Shown here: in pieces, positions 21,243-33,946 of the stretch
Layout of the letters: each line of letters opens with the position of its first letter
Position numbering within the stretch: position 1 is the stretch's first letter
Source of the DNA: Warburgia ugandensis
Taxonomy: Eukaryota > Streptophyta > Magnoliopsida > Canellales > Canellaceae
Direction: 5' to 3'
NCBI GenBank assembly: GCA_035236585.1
Contig: CP141138.1
Coordinates: 25,307,437-25,371,436, forward strand
DNA: 64,000 bases
Translations under genes and position numbers: made by a program
The notes under the pieces: generated by a model
Told to the model about the DNA's origin: nothing
Databases searched by the model: none
Seen by the model: only the letters and a program-made list of their open reading frames with translations

Positions 21243-24200
21243 ATCCCTTTGGCATGGGAAGAAAACCATGTGGATTAGCATTTGATAATCTACAAATTTA
21301 ATGGCATTTTTGGATCACTCATAACTTTCCAAAACGGGTCTCGAAGTTGAGCTTCTCCCAGACAATGACAATGATACCCGAGAGCTGGCCTCTTTGGTGC
21401 TGAAATTACAAAAGTTGGTCTTCAATTCTTAGCATGTGAGGCAATAAGAGTTTATGGGTGTGTGTTGTACAGTGGGGCAAGAGTAGGTCTCAGTCGTGCA
21501 GGTTACAAGTTCGACTGCATGGATGTGTGAATGTTTATGTAGCAATGTAACAGGTCATTAATCACATCTTTCCCATCTGCATTAATGATTTCTGGAGAAG
21601 ATAAAAGAATATGGGTACTGAAAAGAATGACAAATTCTCTGTTGCTTCTTATTATAATTAAGAAGTTGATTGGCATTCAAGAACCAGTGACTTGAGTGTG
21701 GGAGTGGAAAGTTCCTCCTAGAATATAGAGTTATGGGTTGGTTGGATAGGAGATCAGAAGGATGAACTTCTCCTATACTCCCAGAGATCTAAACATTCAG
21801 TGCTTCTCATACTCCCAGAGATGCTAATGAAGGGCAGATTCATTGGGTGGACCAGTAAAGGCATCTCGATCTCAACTTTTCACGTCCTGTAATTTTTCTT
21901 CGTTTTTTTTTTTTTCCCCTCATTTTGATTCTTAATGTTTAAAGTTAAGGTTTCCTCTACCATCCTACTATGTCCCTTGGACCTCTTGTAGGTTCTGAGG
22001 TTCCCTTGCTTGTCTCATTGTGTTTCTGAGAAGAGTTTGTATTCTATTCAATCTCCTCGATCATTTTAATAAAATTTTATTTTTTTTCTTTTAAAATTTT
22101 AAAAAGAAAAATAATAAACCGTAGCCCGTTGATCCTGGGCATTGCCCGGCACCTTGCTAGTTTATTTTATATTCTTTTCCACTTGTGGATGTGCGTGGTG
22201 TTTTGCGTGTCTAGTTTTCATTCCATGAGTTTGCCTAAAAGTGGGGGTTCTAAATGGACGTGCTTCAAGGTTCCTTCAAGATAATAAAGCCCAACACGAA
22301 ACCCTCAAGCTGAGTTTGTGTTTTTGTCATACTTTGGGAGCTTGATGGGATATCCTTGTAAATACGGTGCTGCAACCTTAGTGCCCAAAGCGGCTAATAA
22401 AACACTTCCATCTGTTGACTCTCAGCAGTAGGAGCGCATTTTCCAAACTTGTAGTGAATTACTTACTCTTCTGCTTTCTTAGTTGAGGAATGTATCATTT
22501 CTATCAGTTGGTATCCTTGATAAGCTCTGGAAAGATCCTAGCTATTTGATTTGCAGTACACATTGCCAGTTCAACGCTAAAGAAGCAACTGTTTACATAT
22601 AGCAGAAAAATCTTCAAAATTTGAAGTTGGGATTGTTGTATGGCGGAGAACTCGGCTTCAATTTTGTGTGAAAAATGGCTTAAGAAGAAGACATCAAAAT
22701 ACCCATTTTCCCATGCTAATAACAGACTAGATGTATAAAACCAGTCACATGGGGGCTATTCAGAGTTAGGAAGTAAAATAAGATGGCTTCTTAACATTTT
22801 CATTTTAAAAGATGAAGGCTTCTTAAAGTTTCCAAATAAAAGGTAGGAGCTTATCAAGGATAGAACCCCATTTCTATCCTTAATTCCTGCCGGCATTAGG
22901 TAGCAAATATGCATCATAATTACTCCTAGAATGCCAACAATGTTGCTAAATGAGTCTTCTCATTTAATACGGTGGTTATTGTTCGGGAGTAATAATAGTA
23001 TACAGAATATGAATATAATACTAATAGTCTATAATTTGATAGCTGATCACAAATTCGTTTCGTCTAACTTGATCGGACGATCTTAGACCCTTGATTCACG
23101 AGTCCTTGTTTGGGGTTAGACCAATAAATTGTGGATCATTGATTTTTGTTGGGTAGTGATATATGCACCTCTTGTTTTTTATCATGAGCCCATCACCAAG
23201 TGCTATGAATTATGAACAGTTATAACTCCAAGTCAATCTAGATTTATGACAGTTCACAATCTTGCTTTTGACCAAGTAGGCTGGGTGGTAAAATTCTCAT
23301 CCACTGGATAATCACATAAACTGGTGTTTTTAGTTGTAAAATGAATGGTAAAAATTTTGACTCTCCATTTTACAACTCAAGAAACCAATAGCCATTATGG
23401 TGTTATCATGCAGTGGTTAGGAGAATCAGAAGTTAAAAGCAAGATTGTGAACAATTTAGATCTTTAGAAATCTGGGTCTACCACGAGTTATAGCCTTTTC
23501 ATATCATTTAATTAGGGGCTCATGACAAAAAACCTGGGGTGTATGTATCACTGCCCTTTTGTTTTGTTAGACTACTTGTGGATGGGATAGCCATTAAGTA
23601 TCTGATCAAAACCAACCACCTTGGTCGCCTGTTACGATCTATGAGTTTAGCGGCACGGATAACAGAGGTGTTCCAGTTTGGTCCCGAAAGGGATCATCAC
23701 TGTGCCCTTTTCCGTAGCAGGCCTCATATGTCTGTTTTTGTTTATCTAGGGTGTAAATAAGTGATCAAGTTGCTTAATTCTTCAAATCCATTGGTTTGAA
23801 AATGCCCTAAGCATCTTATTTGTTTCTTTTATTTAAAAAAAAATAAAACTGTCCTACTCATCTGATTATAAAGTACAACCTACCTTTATGTGCTCATCTG
23901 ATTACTGTATTAGCACCAAATCTGTAAGTTTGGTAAGTAGAATGCCTACCCCAATTCAATAATGATCAACATCTAGAGAAAAGAAACATCAAAACAGATT
24001 ATAATCTTATTAGAATACCTAAAAGTCAATTGGAATGAGCAACTTTTGTGGCATAAGCTTGGCGCATATGTGCCACGTTGCTGAAATAAGGTTCTTTGAC
24101 ACAGTAGGGCCCACGTAGCTTTTGGCCGTCCATACTTAAAAAACCATTTGTTTAGCTCGTCATAGTTGAGTTATCGCTATAACATTTTGGCTTGGTGGAG

Positions 24201-25620
24201 ACGGAACATGCGTACTATCAGATGAACGGCTCTGAAAAACAATAACAAGTGTACCACACCATGGGAAATGTAGGCGCTTCATTTTGTTGCAAAGGGGTCG
24301 TGCCCCGGCCACCTGCCGCATTGTTCTTTTGCTTTCAAAGGCTCCTCCATATGAATTGTGGTCCTAATGAGTTAGCTAAAGCTAGAGTTTAGAGTCCTAG
24401 AAGGCCAACAACAGCTAATTAAGTAAGTGCGTGTGTGTGTGTGTGTTACGTATGGCACAAAAAGTAAGTATTTAATAAATAGAGGAGTACATCATCATAT
24501 TAGAAACTGGATATATTCTTATATGGGACCGATATTTAGGCTTGTATAAATCGGTTGATTGGATTATGCTGGAGTAATTCAATATGTAATAATCCAATAA
24601 ACTAAATGATATAAGCCTTGCCAAAAGGGCCGTAATTATCACGCACAGATGCTGAATGACCCTGATTTTTATATGTGGCCCATTCACTGTTTTTAAAAAA
24701 AAGGATAGTGAAACACAAAGGGTCTATAGAATGATGAAAGGTTTTTACATATTTAGCATTTGCAAACCATTGTATATTGAGATTGAGATTCATCATTTAA
24801 ATACGCTGAAAGGTCACGCAAAAGTAACAAACGAAGCTTTCTCTAGCCATAACCTTTGCAATTCTATATGAAGGCAACCTCTCTTCCAGAGGGAGAAACA
24901 ATTCTAATCTTAGCAAATAAATGTACTCCACACACACACACATTATGACACGTACGCCATTCAGTGAATCAGTGCCGACCACAAAACCGTCATAATAAAA
25001 GTTACCACGCAACCATTCCCATTATGTCGAAGGCCGAAACTAATTACAGATAACTTATTACTTGAATCGTTCCTGAAAAGTATAATAGGGGCTCTTATTC
25101 TTTTGTGACTTTGAGATAGATCCGCTATGTTGGGAAAGAAAATTTAGGTGCTAAAAGAATGGAATAAAAGGACATTTAAAATATCAAGATGAGTACGTGG
25201 GTAAGGAAACCTTAGGAGAACTCAATTATAAATCCATGTATACCGCAGAAAGTCTTGCTATCTTATTGAGAAGAATAATACATTATGACATAAAAATACC
25301 CATATCATTGACATAAAATGATCTAAAATTCGCATGATTCCAATATGCAAAGAACATGACATAATGAAAAGAGAGAGAGCACCTTCTATCACTTATGCGT
25401 TCGATCGTGCTTTTCATAACTCGTAAAATAAAAGAAAATGGCTACACGCCCCCACGTCCTGTCCAGAGATGCCTACATATCTTGCAAATAACTAGCAAGA
25501 TTATATACATATACATATATATATTTGTAACAGCCAGATTTAACGGTGTGATATTACTTTGTTTAAAATGCATCACAACTATTAGAGATTCTTAAACTCT
25601 TATAACCAGCTCAAATCCCT
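21243..25620. other. Intergenic stretch of 4.4 kb, no supported gene
   Basis: AT-rich DNA with a poly-T run at 21904-21915, a (GT)10 tract at 24429-24447, and a CA tract near 24930. Short frames here (such as 23539-23760) lack recognisable domains, splice context or codon bias. Confidence 0.5.
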
Positions 25621-25621
25621 T

Positions 25622-25660
25622 TTCCCGGGAGCTTTGTGCACTGGGACTGCCCTTTTTACA
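25622..25660 (+). mobile_element. 3' end fragment of an Au SINE
   Basis: CGGGAGCTTTGTGCACTGGG then ACTGCCCTTTTT matches the Au SINE tail. The tRNA-like head is absent, so it is a truncated insertion or remnant. Confidence 0.75.
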
Positions 25661-26055
25661 GTCTATCTCATTTGCTCATTGACGATGAAGTCGATTACTT
25701 CTTAGACATATGTATCAAAACAACTATTCTCATTCTAATTGTAGCATTATCATATTAGCACCTTTTTTTCTTATGCCATATCTACAATGGATTTTCTATT
25801 GTTAACTACCAAATTAATGTGAAACTGTACCTAAATTCCGGGGCTGTATGCTGACCTGTCTTAATCCTTTTCTTTTTTATTTTCAGCTCAGTCCTTCGGT
25901 TCAGTGTCCTCCATTGTAGTCTGAATTCAGTTAACTTCTTTTTACAAGGGATTTTTGATGCGTTATTCGTAATATAATTTATTAAGTAAATGAGATTTGT
26001 CGCAGTGATCCAAATCTTGGTTTCTCCCACATTATCACTGTACACTTGGTTCGGT

Positions 26056-26139
26056 CGTTTGATGACTATGGACATCATTCTGGTGCAACATAGTGATCGT
26101 TTGATGACTATGGACATCATTCTGGTGCAACATAGTGAT
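26056..26139 (+). repeat. Exact 2 x 42-bp tandem duplication
   Basis: Units 26056-26097 and 26098-26139 are identical (CGTTTGATGACTATGGACAT...ATAGTGAT). Absence of any difference indicates a recent event. Confidence 0.95.
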
Positions 26140-26462
26140 TGGATCCCCACAGCTATAATCTGTATCATATAGTATCAGTTAATATTACGAGGTGAAAAAT
26201 ACTTTGCATTTGTAACTCCTTGCTAAAATTACTGTCATATATATATATCCACTTTACATCTGCAACTCTTTGCTGAAATTACTGCTCTCCATAACTGAAT
26301 GTTAAGTTTAAACTAATTAACCCATGGGGGCACTGGTTTTGTAAACTAACAAACAATGGGCACTGATCTTGGGAACTTGGTCCAATGGACGTTACAGATA
26401 ACCAATACCATAAAGCACCGCAACATAGTAGAAAATAGAAACTCAAATTTACAACTCCTCGG

Positions 26463-26870
26463 CTAAGATTCATTCGTTGAAACTGCCTCCTTCTCTAGCA
26501 AGATGATCAGCAAAAGAATTTGCTGATCTTGGAATAGATTGAAGATGGATTTCATCCAAAATGTATCCAAATCTCCATCCCACACTGTCACTTTTATTAA
26601 TCCTCCAATTACTATATCTGAATCACCTTCAATTACAAGAGAACTTTTCTTAAATCTCTCAGAGAGAAGAATGACCATTTTAACAGTAAAAACTTCGGCT
26701 TCAGTTGCTTCGTTGAAATCAATTTGGGAGCAAATTCGATCAAGATTTTTCCATTTTTCATCTCTTATAACACTTTCAGCACCTGCTGTCCCTGGATTGC
26801 CCATGAAAGATCCGTTCGAGTTGAATTTTATCCAACCATCGTGAGTTTCTTTTCCAAGTGGCAGTCTTTC
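26463..26870 (-). pseudogene. RNase H-like (RVT_3) domain fragment, probably from a LINE
   Basis: Read leftwards from about 26870: DGWIKFNSNGSFMGNPGTAG, then AGAESVIRDE, then EATEAEVFTVKMVILLSERF, then SLVIEGDSDIVIG. This is the plant RNase H-like fold, with the later acidic positions (E of EATEAEV, D of EGDSDI) present. The first catalytic aspartate of the usual FDGS motif is asparagine (NSNGS). No reverse transcriptase lies upstream, so it is a detached piece of a LINE or LINE-derived gene. Not expected to be active. Confidence 0.75.
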
Positions 26871-27605
26871 AGGGTTTAGGCACTTTAAATTAGCAAAGCG
26901 CTTTCAAATTTCTCTCAAGTGCTGTTTAGGAAGAAAACAATTTGACCAGATTTGAACAACTGAGAAATGGTGCAAATTTGAGCAAAAGGCCTCTTAAAGT
27001 AGTGGCACGGAAGACTTCTCCAGTTGTAGGTAAGGGGCTCGAGACACTATGGGTGTGTAAGTTCGACACTCAAAATTTTAAACGTGTAGACAAAATAGCT
27101 TACGATGTATAAGTAATTTTATCTATGCTTTAGCCTTTAGGTGGCAAATAGTTGGGAGAAAATTAGTGTCCAGGGGTAACACAGACTGGAAATCATCAGT
27201 TCATCATAGTGGATTTAAGTCAATGCGGGTGAATGAATTTTGGCCTGATCTAAAGTGGGAGTTATAATAATTAGAGAATGGCAACTGCCCTCTTCCTTCT
27301 GCAAGCTGTGGACCCTGATGGAAACTTCTCAGAAGATCTACGGTGATTTTGACTGTTGATCTAGTGGGCCACAGGCGATTATCACATCGTCGTCAATCCA
27401 TTAACACAAACGCGTGGAGGATATTTTGCAAAAGATGTTGACTTATGACATTTGCAAGTCGTGATGAAGACTCCGGAGATCATTAAGAGCAAGTTGACTT
27501 AACATATGTGATCTTCAAAACTTATTCTCTTTCGAAAATAAATGATTCCCTGATATAAAATATCGGGACTCCAGCTATTTTTACGTAATACTAAAGTGTT
27601 TCATG
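26871..27605. other. Intergenic, nothing identified
   Basis: No coding homology, repeat or RNA gene could be supported between the RNase H fragment and the MULE-like element. Confidence 0.5.
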
Positions 27606-27614
27606 TTATTATAA

Positions 27615-28656
27615 GGATCTTTCTTCAGATTTGCGCATTTTTTAGAAAAACCTAACATTTTTACTTTTTTTACAAATTTGTCATTAAAGTTTTAGAAACT
27701 TTGCAAATTTGCCATTCGATTAATTTTTCATCTATTTTTCTCTTAATTTTTATTAAATACCAATGTTACCCTTATCCCTTCCACAGCCGCTCTTTCCGGC
27801 ACATTTTTCAGCATACCCAGACTACCTTCCCAGTCTGCGCTGCCCAGACCACCTCCACCCTCTCCCCACACCCCGTTGATGCTACCCATATCGCACCGCC
27901 TTTCCCCCTGCCGGCCCTGCAACATTGGCTACCCCCCCACCCGAACCTCCACCCGGCGCCCAGCCCCCAAACTCCCCAGCACCTGAACAGCTCCCGCCCC
28001 CTCTTCCCTGTAGCCCGACCCTCCCCCGGTACCCGACCAGCTCCCCTGTACCCGCTCCAGTACCCCCGGCCCCCCGGCCCCCTCCCCCTCCTGTTCCGCT
28101 TCCACTGTCCGCCTCCCCGCTACGGCGCCCCCGCCCCTTCTTCCCAGCCGCCCAACTCACGACGGCGCCTCCCCTCCCAGCTACCTCGGCCCCCTCTTCC
28201 CCCTCCCCCTTCGCCGCCCCCTTACCAGCCACCCACCACCCCTCCCCGCTCTCTCTTACCAGCCGCCCCCCGCCTTTCCCCGCCCCCTATTCCCCCTCCC
28301 CGGTACCTATGTACCAGCCTCCCACCCCACTGTACCAGACGCTCCCCCACTCCCCCACCCACCCTTCCCCGCTTCCTGTTCCCCTGTCCCCTGGTGTGTC
28401 CCCCAGTACCCGACCAGCTCGGCCCTTGGTACACCCCTCCCCCAATCCGTCCGATCCCTTCTCCGACTACTCAGGTCCGTTAGATTAGGGTAATATCATA
28501 AATTTGTTAAAACTAACAGTGGAAACTTAACAGAATGCCAAATTTGCCAAGTTTCTGAGAACTTAATTTAATTGCAAATTTACAAAAAAGTGAAAATATT
28601 AGAATTTTCTAAAAAAATGTCAGAAAATAATGACAAATCTGCAAAAGAAACCTTTA
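27615..28656. mobile_element. Pack-MULE-like element with 150-bp terminal inverted repeats and C-rich core
   Basis: The left arm (27615-27780, starting GGATCTTTCTTCAGATTTG) and the reverse complement of the right arm (from 28656, TAAAGGTTTCTTTTGCAGAT) run parallel for about 150 bp, sharing blocks such as CTTTTTT.CAAATTTG and GAAACTT.GCAAATTTG.CATT. The 9-mer TTATTATAA lies at both outer edges (27606-27614, 28657-28665), fitting a Mutator-type 9-bp duplication. The local AT repeat makes exact edges ambiguous by about 4 bp. There is no transposase. The core (27775-28485) is GC-rich with C far above G on the plus strand, unlike the AT-rich surroundings. This resembles captured host sequence in Pack-MULEs. 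Confidence 0.75.
27925..28488 (+). CDS. Hypothetical proline-rich reading frame inside the MULE-like element
   Basis: A 187-codon frame beginning MATPPPEPPPGAQ, rich in Pro, Ser, Ala and Thr, ending at a TAG in the right arm. An overlapping frame (27701-28483) and minus-strand Gly-rich frames are equally open. The openness is therefore explained by the C-rich, TA-poor composition rather than by coding selection. No domain is recognised. If captured from a gene, the donor could encode an extensin or formin-like proline-rich segment, but this is a guess. Confidence 0.2.
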   Translation: MATPPPEPPPGAQPPNSPAPEQLPPPLPCSPTLPRYPTSSPVPAPVPPAPRPPPPPVPLPLSASPLRRPRPFFPAAQLTTAPPLPATSAPSSPSPFAAPLPATHHPSPLSLTSRPPPFPAPYSPSPVPMYQPPTPLYQTLPHSPTHPSPLPVPLSPGVSPSTRPARPLVHPSPNPSDPFSDYSGPLD

Positions 28657-28665
28657 TTATTATAA

Positions 28666-30720
28666 ATGATGTCTACTTTATTATTTATTTATTTATTTCC
28701 AAGGCATGATAATAAATACCTTGTGTAGTTAAATAGGAATGCTGATATATTTCGCCGTGGAATGAGAGAGCTTGCCGTGCAACGCCCCTTTTTCTTCTTC
28801 TTTTTTTTTTATTATTGTGGGACTCACCTTTAGTTGATCAGACTTTTTCTGACCCTCAATTTTAAATGGGTTTTGCATAAAATATTAACAATTATAAATA
28901 GATTTCAATTCACTTTTTCTTATCATTATTTCATCTATTCCAAAGACATTTTGATGATTGGATGATTCTAAAAAACAAATATATGCATTTACTTGACTGT
29001 TGACCATAATTTAATAGTTTTTCTAACCATCCACATCCCAGTGACCGAATGTTACACTTTTTCAGAGTCCGGACTCATTAGGCCCCATGAATTTTTCCCC
29101 CCTATATTTTTCGCAGCCTACCATGGGTTACTAAGATTTGTGATTTACTAGAGGGTGGATATATTGTGAAAAGCCCACCTTGACACACTTAGCTTGATCA
29201 ATTGTTTCACGTAGGATGCGGCAGCGTTGGATAGGTCAATATTACCATTTTATAAGAGAATTAAGATGTTTTTTTCTTTCTTTTTTTCTTTTTTTTTTTT
29301 AAATGTGTAGTGCAAATTTTGGTTGCTGCTCTAGTGAAAAGAAAAGATTCCTAAATTAAAAAGACTTAATAAAAGAAAATTGATGATGGAAATTTTTGTA
29401 TCTAAAAAGGAAAAAAAAGTCAGCTTGGTGCACAATTCTCTTATTCATGCGGGTTCATAAAAAGGTAGACTACAAATGATCTATAATACGCAGTCTTACC
29501 TTATATTTTTACAAAAGACTATTTTCATGCTTCGAGCCCTTGATATCCATGCCACATGATGACAACTAAACCATTACATTAAGTCTTGTCTTTTTAAAAA
29601 TTTCTATATCTAATTTTATAAAAATGCCCTTCTTTCATAAATAAAGCATAATAGTAAATTATATTCCCGTTTAATATACGAATATTTATAAATAATGCGC
29701 GTCGACCATAGAATTTTCTTAGTAACTCGCTCCAACTCATAACACGCCTCGAGTCACAAACTCTTGCCTCATTACTGGCGTCGGTTACTGACTTATTTGT
29801 CCAAACCCACTCAGGCAGGTGCGGCGCGGGTCACGGGTTTAACCCCGCCCCACCGCCGTCCGCAAACCGAAGGTGGGGCGTTACGAGGTAAACGTGCGGC
29901 GCTAGATGGAATGCTCCCACCCTTTTTGTGCAGGACAGCAGCTTTTGTGATATATAAAAAATGGATTTCTCCATCTTAAACAAAACTAGATGCTACATTA
30001 ACCATTCATTATTAAAGAAATGACACTGGTTCGCACTCTAGAAACAAAGCAGAAAGTGGTACTAGCTTGTTCAACTGGTGGTCCCAATCTATGCTCACTC
30101 TAATTGTGCCATCTTAATCATTCAATGAGAGTGGACTTCTGTCAATTAAATATGATTAGATCTTTCCGGCTTGGTACCAATCAAGTGGTTATGATCATAT
30201 CAGTGGGCTATGGTCAACCCATCACCGGCCACGTTGCATTAATTGTTTGAATCGTGTTGACAATCTAGGGTCCTAAAATAATATCATTTCTCAAATCACA
30301 AAGCTTGATTAGTCTCAGATCTCCCTGTATGCTTTGATCCACCTTGGATGAGAATTCCCGGCCCAAAGAGGCAAAATAACGATAAGGAGAAGCTTTAGCT
30401 AGAGATCAGCACCAAGTGATCCAATTGCCAATAAAGGTTTAAGTGAATAGTTTAAGAAACAATGTGATTCAATCAGACGGCCAGGATTTATTCTAAGTGA
30501 ATTTTCAGCTGCGATGTTGACGTGGGCTGTCCAGCAAAGTGTGGGCCTGTCACTTGATTGATGTTGCACAATTAAATAATGCAAAATCCGAAAAAGAAAA
30601 GAAAAAGGAAAAGGAAAACACACAAATAGGAGAAGAAGTCACGCAAAAGAACAGAAACCCCCCAACAAGAGGATAATTTCGTCATTTCAACTTCAATCCT
30701 CAAACTACCCCCAAAATTCC
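28666..30720. other. Intergenic region upstream of the bHLH gene
   Basis: No gene is supported. It contains a TTAT tract (28677-28698), T-rich runs near 28797 and 29270-29300, and a 150-bp GC-rich island (29800-29950). The segment near 30515 has TTGACGTGGG, an ACGT-core site of the kind bound by bZIP factors; any role is inference. Confidence 0.45.
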
Positions 30721-30962
30721 TTATATTTATTCCAAGAAACCAAGGCGAATGCTCTTTCCTAATTTATTATATGAGTGCAAGACGCAAGTGCTATCTTCTT
30801 CCTCTTATCTCTCTCTAACCAAACCAACTCAGCCGCACACAGTAGTAGTCGTCGTAAGATAAAAAGAGAAACGACGCGCTCTCTCTCTTTCCAACTGGGA
30901 ATCCTCTCTTCCATCAGTTGAGTTGCGGAGAAAGAAGTATTTTTCGTTGAATTTTGTAGTCT
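30721..30962 (+). promoter_or_regulatory. Core promoter and 5' leader of the bHLH gene
   Basis: TATA-like sequences stand at 30721-30730 (TTATATTTAT) and 30763-30774 (TTATTATATGAG). A pyrimidine patch typical of plant core promoters (CTTCTTCCTCTTATCTCTCT) follows at 30795-30814, suggesting transcription starts near 30800. The leader up to the ATG at 30963 contains no upstream ATG in a good context. Confidence 0.45.
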
Positions 30963-33494
30963 ATGCAGCAGCCAAGCAGCAGAGAAATGCAAGGAATGGG
31001 ATCAATGACGGCGTGTTTGAACGCATCACAAATCTCTCTCCAAGACCTGCAAAACAGTCAACAGCATCAAATGCAAAACCCGTCTCAGATTCAGGTACAG
31101 AAGTCTCATTTTGATCACCCTAACAACGATGATTTGATGGATCAGATGCTCTCAAATCTTCCTTCCTGGGGCGAACTCCCTACAAACCCTAAATCTCCAT
31201 GGGAACTCAACTCCAGCGCAAACCCTTCCAACCACAACGGCAACGGCCGGAAACTCTTCAACGTCTCTCTCGTTCCTCCGCCAAAGAACGGAGACTTATC
31301 GGCAGATGATCCCTCGCCGCAGGCCAGTCAGCAGTCGGAAAACAGTCTTCACTATTCATACGATGAGTCCGCGCTTCTTGCGTCACGTCTCCAGCAGCAT
31401 CAGATTAGCGGGAATTCTCCCACTGGAAAGCTGCTTCAGCTGAATAATCCCTCTCAGCAACTCCTTGTTCCCAGAGGAGTCGCCGGAGGTGTGGCGAGAT
31501 CTCCGTCGGTCGAATCCGGACTTCTCAATCTTCCTTTATCACTAGGAAGTGCGGATTCTTCCGATTCTCGTCTGCTCGTTGATCGATCAGATGTTGAAGC
31601 TCCTTTCAGATCTCCTAACGCAGTGCGTTCTCATCTTTTGCACTCTTTCTTCTTTCATCTCTCTTCGTTTAAATCTCTGAATTTCAATTAAATTTCAGGC
31701 CGGAGAAGGCACTGTGCAAGGTTTATACAACGGATTCACTGGATCTCTGCAAAGAACTGCGCAGACTGCCAGTCAGCAGCATTTTCATCCACCTCAGGTC
31801 TTTAATCTTCCTGACCAAAATTCTAGATTTTTCTTGACTCAATTCTTGGATTCTATAGGTTAATCTTCTTCATCTTGAAGGCCGGTTCCATTCCGTCACA
31901 GAACTTCGCAACTCCGGCAACCGGAATGAATCAATCTTCCTCACCGGCATCGGGAACTTCCGGCGGTGGTACGGCTCCCCAGAGACAGCGAGTTAGGGCA
32001 AGGAGAGGCCAGGCCACAGATCCCCACAGCATCGCTGAAAGAGTAAGCGACTGACTGCGTTTTCCTTCTTTTTTCCCTTTTTCTTCATTAAATTAAATCA
32101 TATAAAATAATGTCAGAAATTAGTGCAAATGGAATGGTGTCCTACTGGCTTCTTCTGTTTGTTTCTTTTTCACTTCTTTTATTCCCTCCCTGTTTTATTT
32201 TGATTTTCTTTTTGCAGCTACGCAGAGAGAGAATCGCAGAACGAATGAAAGCTCTGCAAGAGCTGGTGCCGAATGCCAACAAGGTCCGTATATTCCACAA
32301 ATGAGGCTACTTTTGTCTTTTCAACTCTAGTTGTAGGGCTATTTTAGTCAGTCTATTAGTTTTTCTCGTCGTTTTTCTAACTGTCCCGCGCGTCAAATCC
32401 TTTCCTTTCCTTTCTGTGCCGAAAATTGTCCCGCTCTTTTCGTAAAAGAAAAAGAAAAGGATGCGAATTTTGTCTTCCAGCTTTTTCGGATTAATTAACT
32501 GCTTTAGGTTTTGGTTTTGCTGCTTGGAATGAACAGACGGACAAGGCTTCTATGCTTGATGAAATCATCGATTATGTTAAATTTCTCCAGCTCCAAGTAA
32601 AGGTAATTTTTCTTTGAATTAATTTTCTTTTTTTAAATTATTTTCTTAAATTCCTTATGTTTTCTTCTTCTCTGGGCTAGGTTCTGAGCATGAGCAGGCT
32701 GGGCGGTGCAGCAGCGGTCGCTCCTCTGGTGGCTGATATTTCCTCCGAGGTATAAAATATTATTATTATTTAAGAAAATAGTTTTGCTTATAGTGACACT
32801 CCCTTTTGTTTCCAACTTTAAACTTCTCTCTTCGGCTGTTAACTGAACACGGAACGGTGACAAGAAAAAGGGCTTTAAATATCATAAAAAGAGGCATACG
32901 TCCATAAACCCGTTAATGAATTCCACGTAATTAAATTTGCAATCTTTTGCTTTCCACAAAAGTAGCGATAGGAATAAAAAATGGTTCAAAACCTAACTCG
33001 ATAGAGAAAAACGACGAAACCGGCCTGCACGCACAATACACCAAATTACCAAAACGCCCTTGGCTTTCTCTCAAAAGTAGGGAATTTTTTGTAATTTGAT
33101 GACTGGTTTTCTTTAGGGTGGTGGTGACTGCATACAGGCGAGTGGGATGAGGGGACGGAGTAGTAACGGAACGCAAGCGGCGTCAAACGACAGCTTGACG
33201 GTGACGGAGCACCAGGTAGCAAAACTGATGGAAGAAGATATGGGCTCCGCAATGCAGTATCTTCAAGGAAAAGGGCTTTGTCTCATGCCGATATCCCTCG
33301 CATCTGCAATCTCAACCGCTACTTGTCATTCCAGGAACCCAAATGCACTGCTGGGATCCGCTAACAACGGTGGAGATGGACCTTCGTCGCCAAGCATGTC
33401 TGTCTTAACGGTGCAATCAGCAATGGGTAACGGAGGTGGAGAGACGGATTCTCGTCCCTCAGTTAAAGATGTGGCTTCCGTCTCAAAGCCTTGA
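30963..33494 (+). CDS. LRL: bHLH transcription factor, LRL / bHLH66-like, seven exons, intact
   Basis: Exons 30963-31622, 31699-31797, 31881-32042, 32218-32283, 32537-32602, 32681-32749 and 33117-33494 join in phase 0 with GT..AG introns and give 499 residues. The N-terminus (1-289) is Gln/Ser/Asn-rich and low in structure (SNLPSWGEL near 63-71). Residues 290-312 are the basic region ([20 protein letters not shown]) with the H302-E306-R310 triad of E/G-box binders. Residues 308-354 form helix-loop-helix ([20 protein letters not shown]). A conserved C-terminal block ([40 protein letters not shown], 404-444) and the end [10 protein letters not shown] separate it from UNE12-type relatives and match Arabidopsis LRL proteins (bHLH66/69/82) and Lotus ROOTHAIRLESS1, root-hair regulators. 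Expected role: nuclear dimeric DNA-binding regulator. Which paralogue is uncertain. Longer than the ~310-350 residues of the Arabidopsis members. Confidence 0.95.
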
Positions 33495-33946
33495 AGAAAA
33501 GAGAGGATCAGGCAAGGTGAAAGTGGGTACTAACGGCCGTCAAGTCTACGGAAATATGGAGGTTGGTGGTGTTGACGCCGTATTGGCGCAGACTTGGTTA
33601 AGCAAGCAATGACCCATTTCTAGGTTTATCTTTCTGTTTATTACTTTTCTTCCATCTTTTTCTTTTTCCTAACTTTTTATGATATTTTGTCGCCTGCGTA
33701 AAAGAAGCGGCTTGTGGTGTAGTTGATGCTTAAAATAATGGGAAAAGGGCGGGAGACCAATGGTAGATGTGTGGCGGGACGGGTATTGAAAACTGGTGAT
33801 GGTGCCGGGGAAGTCTTGGGCAATTTTCAAAGGGGAAGATGATAGGAAATGAGATAACGGATTATTTAATAGTCTTTATTTTATTACACGATTCATAGTG
33901 GTGTAGTAGCAGTCAACGAGTAAAACAAAAACCTAGAGATAAACAC

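Noticed and set aside
23539-23760. 73-codon frame MYVSLPFCF...
   Set aside because: No homology, splice signals or codon bias; length is expected by chance.
29800-29950. Possible SINE or tRNA-like B box in the GC-rich island (GGGTTTAACCCC)
   Set aside because: No A box at proper spacing, no cloverleaf, no tail or flanking duplication could be made out.
30923-31114. Alternative frame overlapping the start of the bHLH gene
   Set aside because: It begins at TTG and runs out of frame with the conserved seven-exon gene.
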